The notes below the pieces were generated by a model that was not told the origin of the DNA, ran no database searches, and saw nothing but the letters and a program-made list of their open reading frames with translations. The translations under genes and the position numbers were made by a program. Shown here in pieces: positions 36,103 to 46,400 of a stretch of 64,000 nucleotides of DNA. The stretch is from UBA1240 sp045599185 (lineage in GTDB: Bacteria; Spirochaetota; Spirochaetia; Treponematales; Treponemataceae), in assembly GCA_045599185.1 (NCBI GenBank), contig JAZRVO010000030.1:124001-188000 (forward strand), given 5' to 3'. The stretch's first letter is position 1. The number at the start of each line of letters is the position of its first letter.

Positions 36103-37917
36103 ATGCAAACAGTCTCTGACCTTGGCGCTTATACTTTACCGGCTTTGCTTGCAAACTCGGTAAAACAGTTTGCCAACAATACGGCTTTATCAATGGTAGA
36201 ATCCGGTGCCGTTACTTACAGCGAGTTAAAGCAGCATTCTGATTTGGTTTCGCGTAAGCTGGAAAACTTGGGCGTTAAGTGCGGAGACAAAGTTGCTTTA
36301 TGGAGCGGAAGCTTGCCGCAATGGGGTGAAAGCTATTTCGGCATTGTTAACCGCGGTTTTGTCGCGGTTCCGCTTCTTCCCGATTTTTCGGCTGCTGAAG
36401 TTGAAACGATTTTGCAGCATGCACAGGTTAAGGGCATTATTGTTGCGCCAAAACTTTATGCAAAAATTCAGCATTTGCCGGAAAACCTTATGCCGTTTGT
36501 TATAAACATTGAAAACGGCGAACTTTTGCGCGGCTCGTTAAGCGAAGATTTTGATGCAAACAGCGCGCTTGAAGAAGTAAAGGTTGAAGAAGACCAGCTT
36601 GCTTCCATTATATACACTTCCGGCACAACCGGCCGTTCCAAGGGTGTAATGCTTACGCACAAAAACCTTGTCTGGAACGCGATTCAGTGCCAGACAATTC
36701 AGCGTGTTCATCAGTATGACCGCGCCCTTTCAATTTTGCCGCTTTCCCACGTTTACGAATTTACCATCGGCTTTTTGATGATGCTTTTATGTGGTGCAGG
36801 CGTGTACTATCTGGGCAAAGCCCCAACGGTAACAACACTTTTGCCTGCAATGCAAAAAGTGCGCCCAACAATTATGCTAAGCGTGCCTTTGGTAATTGAA
36901 AAAATCTACAAAAGTAAAATTCTGCCGGTTTTTGGCAAAAACGCATTCATGCAGCGCCTGCACGGTTTTGCGCCTGCAAGAAAATTCATTCACCGCAGGG
37001 CTGGCGCACAGCTTAAAAAAACTTTTGGCGGCCGCCTTATATTTTTTGGAATCGGCGGTTCCAAAGTAGACCCGGATGTTGAGCTTTTCATGAAGGAAGC
37101 AAAATTCCCTTATGCAATCGGTTACGGACTGACGGAAACTTCGCCGCTTCTTGCCGGTTCCAATCCGAAATATACAAAGCCGGGCTGGGTAGGGCCGGTT
37201 TTGCAGGGCGTTGAACTGAAAATCATCAATCCCAACGACAAGGGAATTGGTGAAGTTGTAGCCCGCGGTCCGAACGTAATGCAGGGCTATTACAACGCTC
37301 CGGATTTAACAGCCCTTACTTTTACCACCGACGAAGACCCCTGCGGCGCGGGCTGGTTCCGTACCGGCGATTTGGGCATTATAAGCGAAAAATACGGTCT
37401 TGCCCTTAAAGGCCGCCTTAAAAATATGATTCTTGGTGCTGCCGGTGAAAACATTTATCCGGAAGACATTGAATTTGTGCTTAACCAGCACCCGATGGTT
37501 GTAGAATCGCTGGTTGTTGAAGACGATGCCGGTCTTGTAGCACTTGTTCAGATTGACAAGGAAAAAATTAAGGCCGCATTGCAGACTAAAAATCCTCAGG
37601 AAGTTTTAAATGCCGTCGGCGGCATTCTTGGTGAAAAAGTGCAGGATTTGAAGGAAGACCTGAAATATAACAGGGAAGCACTTTTGACCGAAATTAAATA
37701 CTTTGTAAACGAAAAGGTGAACAAGGTTTCTAAAATTGGGCGCGTGCAGTTTGTTGAAAGTTTTGAAAAAACCGCAAGCCAGAAAATTAAGCGCTACATG
37801 TACAATCTGAAGCAAAAAGTTGGCCATAATGACAGCGACCCTAATGCTGTTGAAGCAGCCCAAAATGCCAGCCAAACCGAAAGAACGGAACAGGCGGAAG
37901 CTGATTCTGAAAAGTAA
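36103..37917 (+). CDS. long-chain acyl-CoA synthetase (AMP-forming)
   Basis: A 604-residue ANL-superfamily enzyme activating fatty acids to acyl-CoA (or acyl-ACP). The AMP-binding motif IIYTSGTTGRSKG is near residue 168, GYGLTETSPLLA near 340, and GWFRTGDLG near 420. The C-terminal catalytic Lys is probably in the ASQKIKRYMYN segment, followed by a polar tail. GGGGG lies about 8 nt before the ATG, inside the end of purA. A terminator follows at 37965. Confidence 0.9.
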   Translation: MQTVSDLGAYTLPALLANSVKQFANNTALSMVESGAVTYSELKQHSDLVSRKLENLGVKCGDKVALWSGSLPQWGESYFGIVNRGFVAVPLLPDFSAAEVETILQHAQVKGIIVAPKLYAKIQHLPENLMPFVINIENGELLRGSLSEDFDANSALEEVKVEEDQLASIIYTSGTTGRSKGVMLTHKNLVWNAIQCQTIQRVHQYDRALSILPLSHVYEFTIGFLMMLLCGAGVYYLGKAPTVTTLLPAMQKVRPTIMLSVPLVIEKIYKSKILPVFGKNAFMQRLHGFAPARKFIHRRAGAQLKKTFGGRLIFFGIGGSKVDPDVELFMKEAKFPYAIGYGLTETSPLLAGSNPKYTKPGWVGPVLQGVELKIINPNDKGIGEVVARGPNVMQGYYNAPDLTALTFTTDEDPCGAGWFRTGDLGIISEKYGLALKGRLKNMILGAAGENIYPEDIEFVLNQHPMVVESLVVEDDAGLVALVQIDKEKIKAALQTKNPQEVLNAVGGILGEKVQDLKEDLKYNREALLTEIKYFVNEKVNKVSKIGRVQFVESFEKTASQKIKRYMYNLKQKVGHNDSDPNAVEAAQNASQTERTEQAEADSEK

Positions 37918-37964
37918 AAGTTTTTTTACGGCGTTTGCTTGTTGCCATTTAAAAGAAATTGCAT

Positions 37965-37993
37965 CAGCCCTGGATTTTTCCGGGGCTGTTTTG
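37965..37993 (+). terminator. terminator of the purA/acyl-CoA synthetase unit
   Basis: CAGCCCTGG and CCGGGGCTG form a stem followed by T residues. Confidence 0.75.
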
Positions 37994-38489
37994 TTTTAAA
38001 GACTGCTGCTTTTTCTGTGCCAAACGCATTTAAGTTTTTTTTCAATTGGTAAAATGGCAAAACTGTCGTATGTTTGGAACAGCGCAACGCTGTGCTGTAT
38101 TTGCGCACGCTGTTTGTTGCAGTTTCCGGCCGTTTTCCATCAGCAGGAATTTATAGTTTTTCAGGAAATTTATTTTCAGCCTGCCAAATTTTTGCAAAGA
38201 TTAAAAAATTTTAATCTAATTTTAATGTTTTTTAGTGTCATAAAATAATTCTAAAATCTCTATATTCTGCAAGTGTTGTAATTTATAAGAAAAATATAGA
38301 AAATTGTGTAATTGTTTGCAATGATAACAAAATATTACTAATAACAGCTAAAAATGTTACTAAAAAGGTCCATGTTATTTCTGTTTATATTTTGGAGTTA
38401 TTGAATGTTTTTAACAAATTTTCTCTTAAAAATATGCATAATTTCGCTTTTTTAGTTTTGCTGGCTTTAAAAATCTCTAAAATTCCCAA

Positions 38490-38524
38490 TTGGCAAAAAA
38501 ACTGGCTTTTGTTATATAAAAAAC
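38490..38524 (+). promoter_or_regulatory. promoter ending at start codon, leaderless candidate
   Basis: TTGGCA (38490-38495), 17 nt, TATATA (38513-38518), 6 nt, then ATG at 38525. No Shine-Dalgarno sequence. Confidence 0.65.
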
Positions 38525-39538
38525 ATGCAAAAAAACATAACCCTTTTTACATTTGCATTGCTGTTTACAGTTTTTCTTTCTTCTTGTGCAAGTGTTGGGC
38601 AAATTTACCAGAACAACGAAAAAAACATTCAAAATATGCAAACCGCCAGCGTGCTGAACGATGGTGAAATTTTTGAAACATTGCCGGAAGAACCAGTTGA
38701 AAGCAGAAAACTTTCACACGCGGAATTGATTGGCACAAATTATGCAATTTCTGATAAGGCAATTTTTGACCCTGAAGAAAATCCAGACCAGAAGTTCATT
38801 TTTCTGCGCCTTTACGACGTTTACTACAACCGCAGCCATTTTTACGGCGATATCCTCAATTCCATGATGGGCGTTGTAGGCAAGGCTCCAAACGGCGTAA
38901 TTTACGACCATGTTTCAATTTCCGTTGACTTAAATGACGATTTTATCGGAATGAACCCAAGCCGCGGCAACGATGCCCATTATGAAGAAATTGCCGTTAT
39001 GGGCGACAACAAGTACATGAATACCAACGACAAGGGCAAATCAATGTGCACGGTTCTGGCAATTCCCTGTACGCAAAAAGAATATGATAACTGTAAAAAA
39101 CTTCTGGATTACAGCGTAGACCCGAAGCAAAATTTTATTTTCAATATTTTTGAAATTGCGGCCATGCCTGTAACCCACACCGCAAACATGCGCAAGCTGA
39201 AAAAGCAGGATTTGAGAAAAATTGATGAATTTGCCGTTAACACCTACGATGGCGTTGACGAAATTACGCCAATTGACGATCCGGCGGCAATTTTTACTTC
39301 AAAAAGTTATGTCTGTTCAACTTACGTCTGTTTTGTGCTGTACCACAGCCTGCAAAGCGTGCGCAATTTCTGTCAGGTTACCGGGGTTGGCCCGCGCGGC
39401 ATAACGCCTTCCGACCTTTACAGTTTGCCGGGCGCAAAGCATTTGTTTAACTGCACTTACAGTGATTACAATCTGGCACTTTTTCGTTTTGTAAGCAGCC
39501 ACCCGGAATTTGATGAGTATGTAGCATTACAAAGATAA
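38525..39538 (+). CDS. lipoprotein resembling permuted NlpC/P60 enzymes
   Basis: A 337-residue lipoprotein (lipobox LSSC, Cys21). The core has a conserved His segment YDHVSISVDLNDDF around residue 140 and, ~120 residues later, SYVCSTYVCFVLYHS. A His strand before a CS-type helix is the order in circularly permuted papain-like (YiiX/YaeF) proteins, so a peptidase, amidase or acyltransferase role in the envelope is possible; this is inferred from motif order only. The following gene is a tandem paralogue, identical or similar at VGPRGITPSDL and many other points. Confidence 0.7.
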   Translation: MQKNITLFTFALLFTVFLSSCASVGQIYQNNEKNIQNMQTASVLNDGEIFETLPEEPVESRKLSHAELIGTNYAISDKAIFDPEENPDQKFIFLRLYDVYYNRSHFYGDILNSMMGVVGKAPNGVIYDHVSISVDLNDDFIGMNPSRGNDAHYEEIAVMGDNKYMNTNDKGKSMCTVLAIPCTQKEYDNCKKLLDYSVDPKQNFIFNIFEIAAMPVTHTANMRKLKKQDLRKIDEFAVNTYDGVDEITPIDDPAAIFTSKSYVCSTYVCFVLYHSLQSVRNFCQVTGVGPRGITPSDLYSLPGAKHLFNCTYSDYNLALFRFVSSHPEFDEYVALQR

Positions 39539-39752
39539 TTTTTCTGAAAAAACAAGGAAAATGAAAAAGTAGAATAAAAAAAATAAAACGTAAAAAACAT
39601 AAAAGTTGAAAAGTAAAAACTAGAATTAAAAAAATTAAGATTTAAAAACTGAAAGTTAAAAAAGCAAAAGAAACTTGCAAGCGTAGCTTTTTTCATGGGT
39701 TCGCTACCTTGCAAGGGGTTTTTGCTTTTTGTACAATTGATTGAGTTTTTAA
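39539..39752. other. A-rich spacer with terminator and promoter
   Basis: About 120 bp of almost pure A-rich sequence on the plus strand (39550-39670) is followed by a hairpin and the promoter of the next lipoprotein gene. Confidence 0.6.
39674..39715 (+). terminator. hairpin terminator overlapping next promoter
   Basis: CTTGCAAG-GTAGC and GCTAC-TTGCAAG arms, then a T-rich tract. The 3' arm contains TTGCAA (39709-39714), which with TACAAT (39732-39737) at 17 nt spacing forms the promoter of the next gene. Confidence 0.6.
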
Positions 39753-40682
39753 ATGAAAAAATCCGGATTATTGTTGTGTTTTTCACTGATTGTTTTGTTT
39801 TTCTCTTCCTGCAGCACTTCGCGTCACGGTAAAACGGTTGAAAACAGCGGTAATTTTACAAAGCTTTCTGCATCTCAACGAAACAGTTTTTTCAGCGACA
39901 ATTTTTTTATAAATAATGATGATTTTTTTGATGATGAAACCATAGAAAGTCATAAATTCATCTTTTTGCGCCTTTACGATGTTCGTTATGTGCCCATTCG
40001 TTCTGCAGAAGAACTTTTAAACGCCGCAATAGGCATTTTGGGTGCTGCACCAAACGGCATTGTTTACGACCATGCATCAATTTCGCATAAATTAAGCGAT
40101 GACTTTATAGGCGTAACGTCCAACATATTTAATAATGCTGTCCAAATTGAAGTTGTCCGGCAAAAAGGCGACAACAGCTTTATGAACAGAAATGACCGGG
40201 ACAAATCGCTTTGCACTGTTCTTGCCATTCCCTGTTCCATTTTGGAATATGAAAACTGCAAAACCCTTTTGGAATATGCCCTTAACAGTGAAAAAAACTT
40301 CAAATATAACGTTTTTGAAGTTGTGGCAATTCCTGCGCTAAACAAGGCAAATAAAGAAAAATTAAAAAATTACCAGTACGACGATTTTTCCACTTTTAAA
40401 GGCGATACACAGACAGTGATTACTGCCATTGAAGACCCGGCCGGGATTTTTGAAAGCTACGATTACGTTTGTTCCACGTTTTGCAGCTTTGTTCTGTACC
40501 ATTCGCTGCAAAGTTTCAGAAACATTTGTGACCAGACCGGCGCAGGTCCGCGTGGCATCACTCCTTCAGAACTTTTCCTTTTGCCGGATGCAAAAGTGCT
40601 TTTCAACTGTTCCTATGCCGACTACGACAACACCTTGCAGATTTTTCTGAAGAATTATCCGCAGTTTTCTTCTTATTTATAA
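39753..40682 (+). CDS. lipoprotein resembling permuted NlpC/P60 enzymes, tandem paralogue
   Basis: A 309-residue lipoprotein (lipobox FSSC). It keeps the paralogue's motifs in order: KFIFLRLYDV, NGIVYDHASISHKL (His), CTVLAIPC, DYVCSTFCSFVLYHSLQS (Cys-Ser) and TGAGPRGITPSEL. Conservation is concentrated around the putative catalytic His and Cys, while the N-terminal linker differs, as expected for a conserved enzymatic core. No ribosome site; the predicted leader is about 10 nt. It ends 12 bp from the convergent gene at 40695. Confidence 0.7.
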   Translation: MKKSGLLLCFSLIVLFFSSCSTSRHGKTVENSGNFTKLSASQRNSFFSDNFFINNDDFFDDETIESHKFIFLRLYDVRYVPIRSAEELLNAAIGILGAAPNGIVYDHASISHKLSDDFIGVTSNIFNNAVQIEVVRQKGDNSFMNRNDRDKSLCTVLAIPCSILEYENCKTLLEYALNSEKNFKYNVFEVVAIPALNKANKEKLKNYQYDDFSTFKGDTQTVITAIEDPAGIFESYDYVCSTFCSFVLYHSLQSFRNICDQTGAGPRGITPSELFLLPDAKVLFNCSYADYDNTLQIFLKNYPQFSSYL

Positions 40683-40694
40683 GTAAATACCGTT

Positions 40695-41657
40695 TTATTT
40701 TTTCAGTTTTAGCACGCGTTTAATTTTGTTTTTTACCCTTTGGGTAAAAAGCCTTGGCAAACGTTCCTTCGTATTAAAAGATTTTTCACTTTGCAGGTAT
40801 TTTTCGTATTTTTGCAGGAAACTGCCGTCAAAAGGCGTGGCCGCTAAAAAATATTTGTCTGCCGGCAAATGCAGTAAAAAACAGTCTTTTACCGCAGGAA
40901 AAAGTTTCTGGCAGTGTTTTGTTCCGCAGCTCCAGTACCGGATTACTGCGCCGAAGCATCCTGCGTTTATCATTGGCTGGCCTTGTTTAAGCAGTGTTTG
41001 CAGTGCCGCACTGGTCAGGCTTTCGTCACCTTTATGAAAAAGTTCTTTCTGCACTTCAAAGTATTTTTCACTAATTCCGCAAATTACCTGATAAAGACTT
41101 TCAAAAAACTGGCAGTCGCCGCCAATAAATTCACCGCCAGCCCACAGGCCTAAATCGGCTTCGGGGCAGAAAAGCTGCAAGTCGTTAACCAGCCGTTCGC
41201 GCCCGGCATCCGGGTACATCTGGTCGGTAACGTCGTAAAACACGGGTATGTTGTTTTTTACCGCCTGCAGCAGGTTTACCGGCGCAGGGTTTATGCAAAT
41301 TTCGTCAATGTCAATTAAAATTGAATAGTCATCTTTTTTGGTGGCAAAATATTTGTAAGCATCAATTTTAAAATGTGCGCCGTAAAAACTAATGTCCTTC
41401 GGCACGTTCAGGCTGAATTCAATCTGCTTCAACAGCAAATCCGGCTGAATTTTCTGCAAAAGTTCCGGCTGGTTGGTTAAAACCGTGTAATTAAAACCCT
41501 GTGCCTTAAGGGATTTGGCAAGATTGCTGCATGCTTTTGTATAAAGTTCCAAATCCTTTATTTTAGGCGGTTTGGAAGAGTTTGCGCCAAAGTTCTGTGC
41601 AAGGGTTTCCGTGCCATCCTGCACGTACAAAAGTGAATAAAACTGAATGTTTTTCAT
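40695..41657 (-). CDS. putative glycosyltransferase-like protein
   Basis: A 320-residue protein without signal peptide. SILIDIDEICIN around residue 117 resembles the metal-binding DxD region of GT-A fold glycosyltransferases, and WAGGEFIGGDCQFF around 180 resembles their acceptor loop. A basic C-terminal tail (RVKNKIKRVLKLKK) could contact membrane. GAGGA lies 4 nt before the ATG at 41657. The family call is tentative. Confidence 0.5.
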   Translation of the reverse strand: MKNIQFYSLLYVQDGTETLAQNFGANSSKPPKIKDLELYTKACSNLAKSLKAQGFNYTVLTNQPELLQKIQPDLLLKQIEFSLNVPKDISFYGAHFKIDAYKYFATKKDDYSILIDIDEICINPAPVNLLQAVKNNIPVFYDVTDQMYPDAGRERLVNDLQLFCPEADLGLWAGGEFIGGDCQFFESLYQVICGISEKYFEVQKELFHKGDESLTSAALQTLLKQGQPMINAGCFGAVIRYWSCGTKHCQKLFPAVKDCFLLHLPADKYFLAATPFDGSFLQKYEKYLQSEKSFNTKERLPRLFTQRVKNKIKRVLKLKK

Positions 41658-41725
41658 ATTTCCTCGTTGGGGGCAATTTTTAAACTGCCCGTAATTTTTT
41701 TGCATTAAAGTGAACTTTAAAAATT

Positions 41726-43237
41726 CTAAACTAGCGAAAAACCCTGCTGCTGGCTTTCTATGCGTTTCAGCCGTTCTTTATCCAAAGTAATGCAGATGTT
41801 TTTTTCGTTGCTGGGCAAAACCGTGCCTTTGGGTGCATTTTTTGCGCGGCGCAGATACTTTACCTGCGTATAGTACAAATCACCGCGGCCGGCTTTACGC
41901 CCTTTGGAATAGAAAAGTGCCAGATTGCCTGCGTCCAGCAGGGTTTCCAGCGGCACGCTTTTACCGTTCTGGTTTTTAATGAAAACATAACCGCCCGGCC
42001 AGTCGCGGGTGTGCAGCCACCAGTCCTGGCCTTTTACGTGGCGGCGCAAAAGTTCATCATTTTCGCTTGCAGTGCGGCCAACCAGAATGTGCCAGCCGTT
42101 AATTACAAAGTCAAGGCCGGGGTGTTTTTTTTCAATTTTTTGCCGTGGCGTATTCTGTTTGCGCATTTTCTGCTGAATAATCAGCGGATTTTTTTCGGCC
42201 AGCAGTTCTTCGTAATCGGCAGTAAGTTTTGCCAGTTCGGACCTGCTGGTTTTAATGTCATATTCCAGATCGTTTAAGCCGCTTACGGCTTTTTTGTAGC
42301 GGTCGTAATAATCCTGGGCATTCTGCTGGGTTTTCTTTTTGGGGTCAATTTCTATGCGTACCGTGCCGCCGTTTTCGTAATCTTCGCATTCAAAGTAAGC
42401 GCTGCCGTTTGCCGCGGCCTGTTCTACCAGATAGCCGTAAGTTAAAATCAGGTCGCCGATGTGCTTCCATTTTTCGGCCTGCAAAAAAGTTTCGCGCTTG
42501 TTTTCAAGGCGTTCTATGGCGGCTTCCAGACGGCTTTTTTTGCTGTTGAAAATTTTTTCCGCCTGTTCCAAAAGGGCAGTGCGGCTTAAGGCTTCGGCAT
42601 GTTCGCTGTAAAAAAGTTCAACTTTGCGGTTGTAGCTTAAAACGCCCTGCTTTTCTATAGAAGAAAGTTGTTCGTTTTGAGAATTGACTGCAATTTCTGC
42701 AATTTCATCAAAAGTGCGCGGTTCAAAAACTTTGGGCGTTTCGCCTTCTTTTTGCTGCCGAATTTCGCATTTGTAAGTGCCGCCGCTAATTTCGTTTCGC
42801 TTTGGCCGGCGGAAAAATACGTCCAGAATATGTTCGCTGCCGTCTTCCTGCATTTGGGCATCGGTTAAAATTATGTTTGCGGCGTTGCTCCACAGGCGAA
42901 TGTACATGTTGAAGTTTTCTTCCCCGTGGCTAAGTTCCAGTTTTATTATTCGCTCCTGTCCAATCTGCGCAGCACTGTTAATCCGCGCGCCCTTAATCCG
43001 CGATTTTAAAAATTCCATAAAGCGCAGCGGCTTGTCGTTTTTGGGTATTTTTTTTCGTGTTGAATGAATGCGCGTAGCACCTGGCGCAAGGCAAATGAGA
43101 ACGGTCTGCGGTTCTGCGGCTTTGTACGTGTAAAGCGCAATGCTGTCAAAAGTAGGCTGAACAATCTGCTGAATGAACGAACCTTCAAGGTTCAGTTCCT
43201 GCAAAACCAAATCAATTTCTTTACAATTAAGCGACAT
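41726..43237 (-). CDS. NFACT family protein (RqcH/FbpA-like)
   Basis: A 503-residue protein with the NFACT-N domain (residues ~1-170), a coiled-coil middle (~200-370) and a C-terminal NFACT-R domain with GQDWWLHTRDWPGGYVFI and DAGNLALFYSKGRKAGRGDL. In Bacillus, RqcH works on stalled 50S subunits and adds C-terminal alanine tails; in other species relatives bind fibronectin. Slightly shorter than Bacillus RqcH (~570). Role in ribosome quality control is inferred from the domain set. Confidence 0.88.
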   Translation of the reverse strand: MSLNCKEIDLVLQELNLEGSFIQQIVQPTFDSIALYTYKAAEPQTVLICLAPGATRIHSTRKKIPKNDKPLRFMEFLKSRIKGARINSAAQIGQERIIKLELSHGEENFNMYIRLWSNAANIILTDAQMQEDGSEHILDVFFRRPKRNEISGGTYKCEIRQQKEGETPKVFEPRTFDEIAEIAVNSQNEQLSSIEKQGVLSYNRKVELFYSEHAEALSRTALLEQAEKIFNSKKSRLEAAIERLENKRETFLQAEKWKHIGDLILTYGYLVEQAAANGSAYFECEDYENGGTVRIEIDPKKKTQQNAQDYYDRYKKAVSGLNDLEYDIKTSRSELAKLTADYEELLAEKNPLIIQQKMRKQNTPRQKIEKKHPGLDFVINGWHILVGRTASENDELLRRHVKGQDWWLHTRDWPGGYVFIKNQNGKSVPLETLLDAGNLALFYSKGRKAGRGDLYYTQVKYLRRAKNAPKGTVLPSNEKNICITLDKERLKRIESQQQGFSLV

Positions 43238-43487
43238 AATATAAGAATTCTACATTTTTTTGCCAAAATTGAAAACCACCAGAAAAAGCCAGCACCAACC
43301 AAAATGTAGAAGTTATGCGAAAGCAAAACTTTTCTGCATGCTTACACCAGTGGCAGTTAGAAAAAATTCAAATAGTACGAGCGGGTAAAGGTTTTGGTTA
43401 AGACTTTGCCTAAAATACCGATTATTAAACGTAGGACTTTAAAAAGTTCGTTTAAATTGTATCAAACTTTTACGGAAAGATTAGAAT

Positions 43488-46400
43488 ATGCCCGGATTAA
43501 GTCAGCTTAAAAATTTTGTAAACGATATTACCGCTCTTGGCGATGAAGTTGCCGTTCGCACTGGTCGCGGTGAAACTGTCGAAGAAGTAGTTTTCCCTGC
43601 ATCGATTGCGGATATTGACGACCGCGACGATTTTATGGCCGGTATACCGGAAACAGACGGTGAAAGTACTGAAGAAACCGATGAAACAGGCGAAAATGCA
43701 GAAATTCCGGCTGAAGGAAATGACGCAGATTCAGAAATTCAGAACATATTTGACTCTTTAGGCTTAGACAATTTAGACGACATGCCTGAAATTCAGGATG
43801 AAGAACCGGCTGCAGAAACCGGCAGTTTTGATTTGGGCGAATTGCCCGATGATGACGAATCTCCGGCGGTAGAACAGTTTGATGCCATTGACGATTTAAC
43901 CTCAGATTCTGTTAGTGATGCCGCGCCGGTTGCAGAAAACGAACAGAATGCTGGTGCTGATGATTTTGAAATGCCGGATTTTGGTTCATTTGGCGGCGAT
44001 GCTGACGACGACATGAACTTTGGCGAGCCTGCCGAAACAGAAACTGCCGCTGCTGGCGGTGACGATTTTGAAATGCCGGATTTCGGCGATATTGGTGACA
44101 TTGGTGATTTGGGCAGCAGCGATTCCGGCGAAATCAGCCAGACTGATACAGACTTTCAGGAAGAACCTTTACCCGATTTTGGCAGTTTTGACGATGGGGC
44201 AGAAACAGACACTGCCGATTTTGACCTTGATGACAGTTCAGAATCGAACAAGGGCGACATAATAACTGACGATGATGGCGAAAGCGCAGATTCTTCTGCA
44301 TTTGATTTGCCTGATTTTGGTGACACCAGCTTTGACGATGCTTCTGCCGGCGGCGGTTTTGAGCTGCCGGAAATGAACTTTGGTGATGATTCTGCCGGTG
44401 CAGATTTTGGCGCAGAACCGGCTGCCGGTGCGTCTTTGGGTGATTCTGCCGGAACAGATGCTGCACCTTCTGACGGCGAAGCTTCGGATTTTAACCTAGA
44501 TTTTTCTGATTTGCCTGACATGAGCAAAAGTACCCCGGAAGATGAAGGCTTTACAACGGAAGAAGGCGGCGCAGACGATGAATTTGTAATTGCAGGCTTT
44601 TCTGACGTTGCGGATTCTGATGCTGCGGCAAAAGAAGAAAAGGCTGCCAAGGCGAAAGCTGAAAAAGCCGCCGCTGCCGCTGAAGTTTCTGACGAAAATT
44701 CAAACAGCTTAACGGATAAAGAATACCAGCAGTTTATAGAAAACCTCAATTATTACCCGCTTAACCTGCGCGTAGAAATTGAAAACATGCTTATCGGCAA
44801 CGAGTTTACCGATGAAGAAAATATGCGCGTTGTCCGCATGGTTGTTAAAAAGACCTCGGTTCAGAAACTGGCTCATTATATGGGCAACCTGCTGGACAAA
44901 CACATCGATGTTCCGCGCAACTACGACAAACGCACCGCTGCCCAGTACGAAGCCTACAAAAAAACGGCTGAATATCAGCTTAAAAACCGCATTCTGCCGT
45001 TTGCATTTGCGTGTCTGGTAATTTTTATTTTCTGTGCTTCGCTTCTGTACCTTGGCAAAAACTTCCTTTACGACCCGTTCCGCGCAGAACTGCTTTATAA
45101 AGAAGGTTATGCTTTAATTGAAAACGACAGTTTCCCGCAGTCTCAGGAAAAATTTATAGAAGCTACCAAGTTTAAGCAGAAAAAGCACTGGTTCTTCGAT
45201 TATGCTGACGCTTACCGCGAAAAGAAACAGTACGGCCATGCGCGCCAGATGTTCAAATGGATTCTTCAGTGCTTCCCTAAAGACAAGCGTGGCGGCCTGA
45301 AATATGCCGAAATGGAACTTTATGATTTAAGCAATTATGAAGAAGCCGAACGCATTGTGCGCCGTCATGTTCTGGATAATTTCATTAACGATCCGGACGG
45401 TATGCTTCTTTTGGGCGACATTTACCTTGAATGGGCATGCGACAAAGACCCCAGCAAGTTTGAACTGGCACGCCAGCAGTATGAAAGCGTAATTGACATG
45501 TACGGTCAGTCTGACCAGTATCTGGCACGCATGCTGCGCTATTATGTGCGCACAGACAACCTTGCAGAAGTTTTGCCGCTTAAAAACTATTTTTACCCGG
45601 ACAAAAAAGAGGGTGAAAAGCGCATGAAGGCTTTAACGCCTAAAGACAAGCTTGAATTAAGCGGTTACCTGCTTGATAAGCTTTACGGCCGCTTAAGCCC
45701 GGCAGAAGAATATCTGCGCCAGTACATCACCGATGTCCGCGCCCTGCTTGAACTAACAATTAAAGACGACCCGACGATGCCGGAAGCCTATTACAATTTT
45801 GCCCGTTACTTTATTTACACTGCAAATATTGCAACGGCGCAAAATCAGCTTGAATATGCATTACAGGTATTTGATCAGGCAAAAACCCGTACCCGCGACC
45901 GCATTTTGAAAAATGTAGATGCTTACCGTTTGCTTGGCGAAATTTACAAAGACCAGCAGGAATATTTGAAGGCGGAAGAACTTTATACAAAAGGCATTGC
46001 CCTTTTTGAAAGTGAAAAAGAACCGAGCAACCTTAAAACTGACATAAACGTTGGTAAACTGTATGCAGATTTGGCAGATTTGGACTACTTCCTTTCTGGT
46101 GACATTGACCAGGCACTGCGCAACTACCTGCACGCGGTAGAAAACAGCAACGACAACGCATCGGTTCGTTACCGCATAGGTTACATTTATTACGCAAACC
46201 GGAATTATATCGATGCACTGGCGGCTTTCATCAAGGCTTCGGAAAGCAGGGGAAGCGACCTGCACCTGCTTCTTTCCCTTGGTAATGTTCTTGCCCTGCG
46301 TGACGACAACTTTGCAGCCCAGGGTTATTATGAACGGTTTATAGAAGAATTTGCCCGTGAACGTTCCCTTTATTCTGTAATGTTCCCGCAGGTTCAGCAG

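Larger units (their letters stand above)
37918..38524. other. 607-bp intergenic region
   Basis: It holds the acyl-CoA synthetase terminator and, at the end, the promoter of the next gene. The middle ~450 bp is AT-rich and shows no convincing gene or structure. Confidence 0.6.

Noticed and set aside
38054..38248. 64-codon frame in the gap after the acyl-CoA synthetase
   Set aside because: No ribosome site and no protein-like pattern; the gap appears non-coding.
39466..39786. Phe-rich minus-strand frame between the lipoprotein genes
   Set aside because: It is a translation of the A-rich spacer, with no protein-like composition.
44156..44749. 197-codon Ser/Pro-rich frame antisense to the TPR gene
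   Set aside because: It is a shadow of the Asp/Glu/Ala-rich coding sequence on the plus strand.
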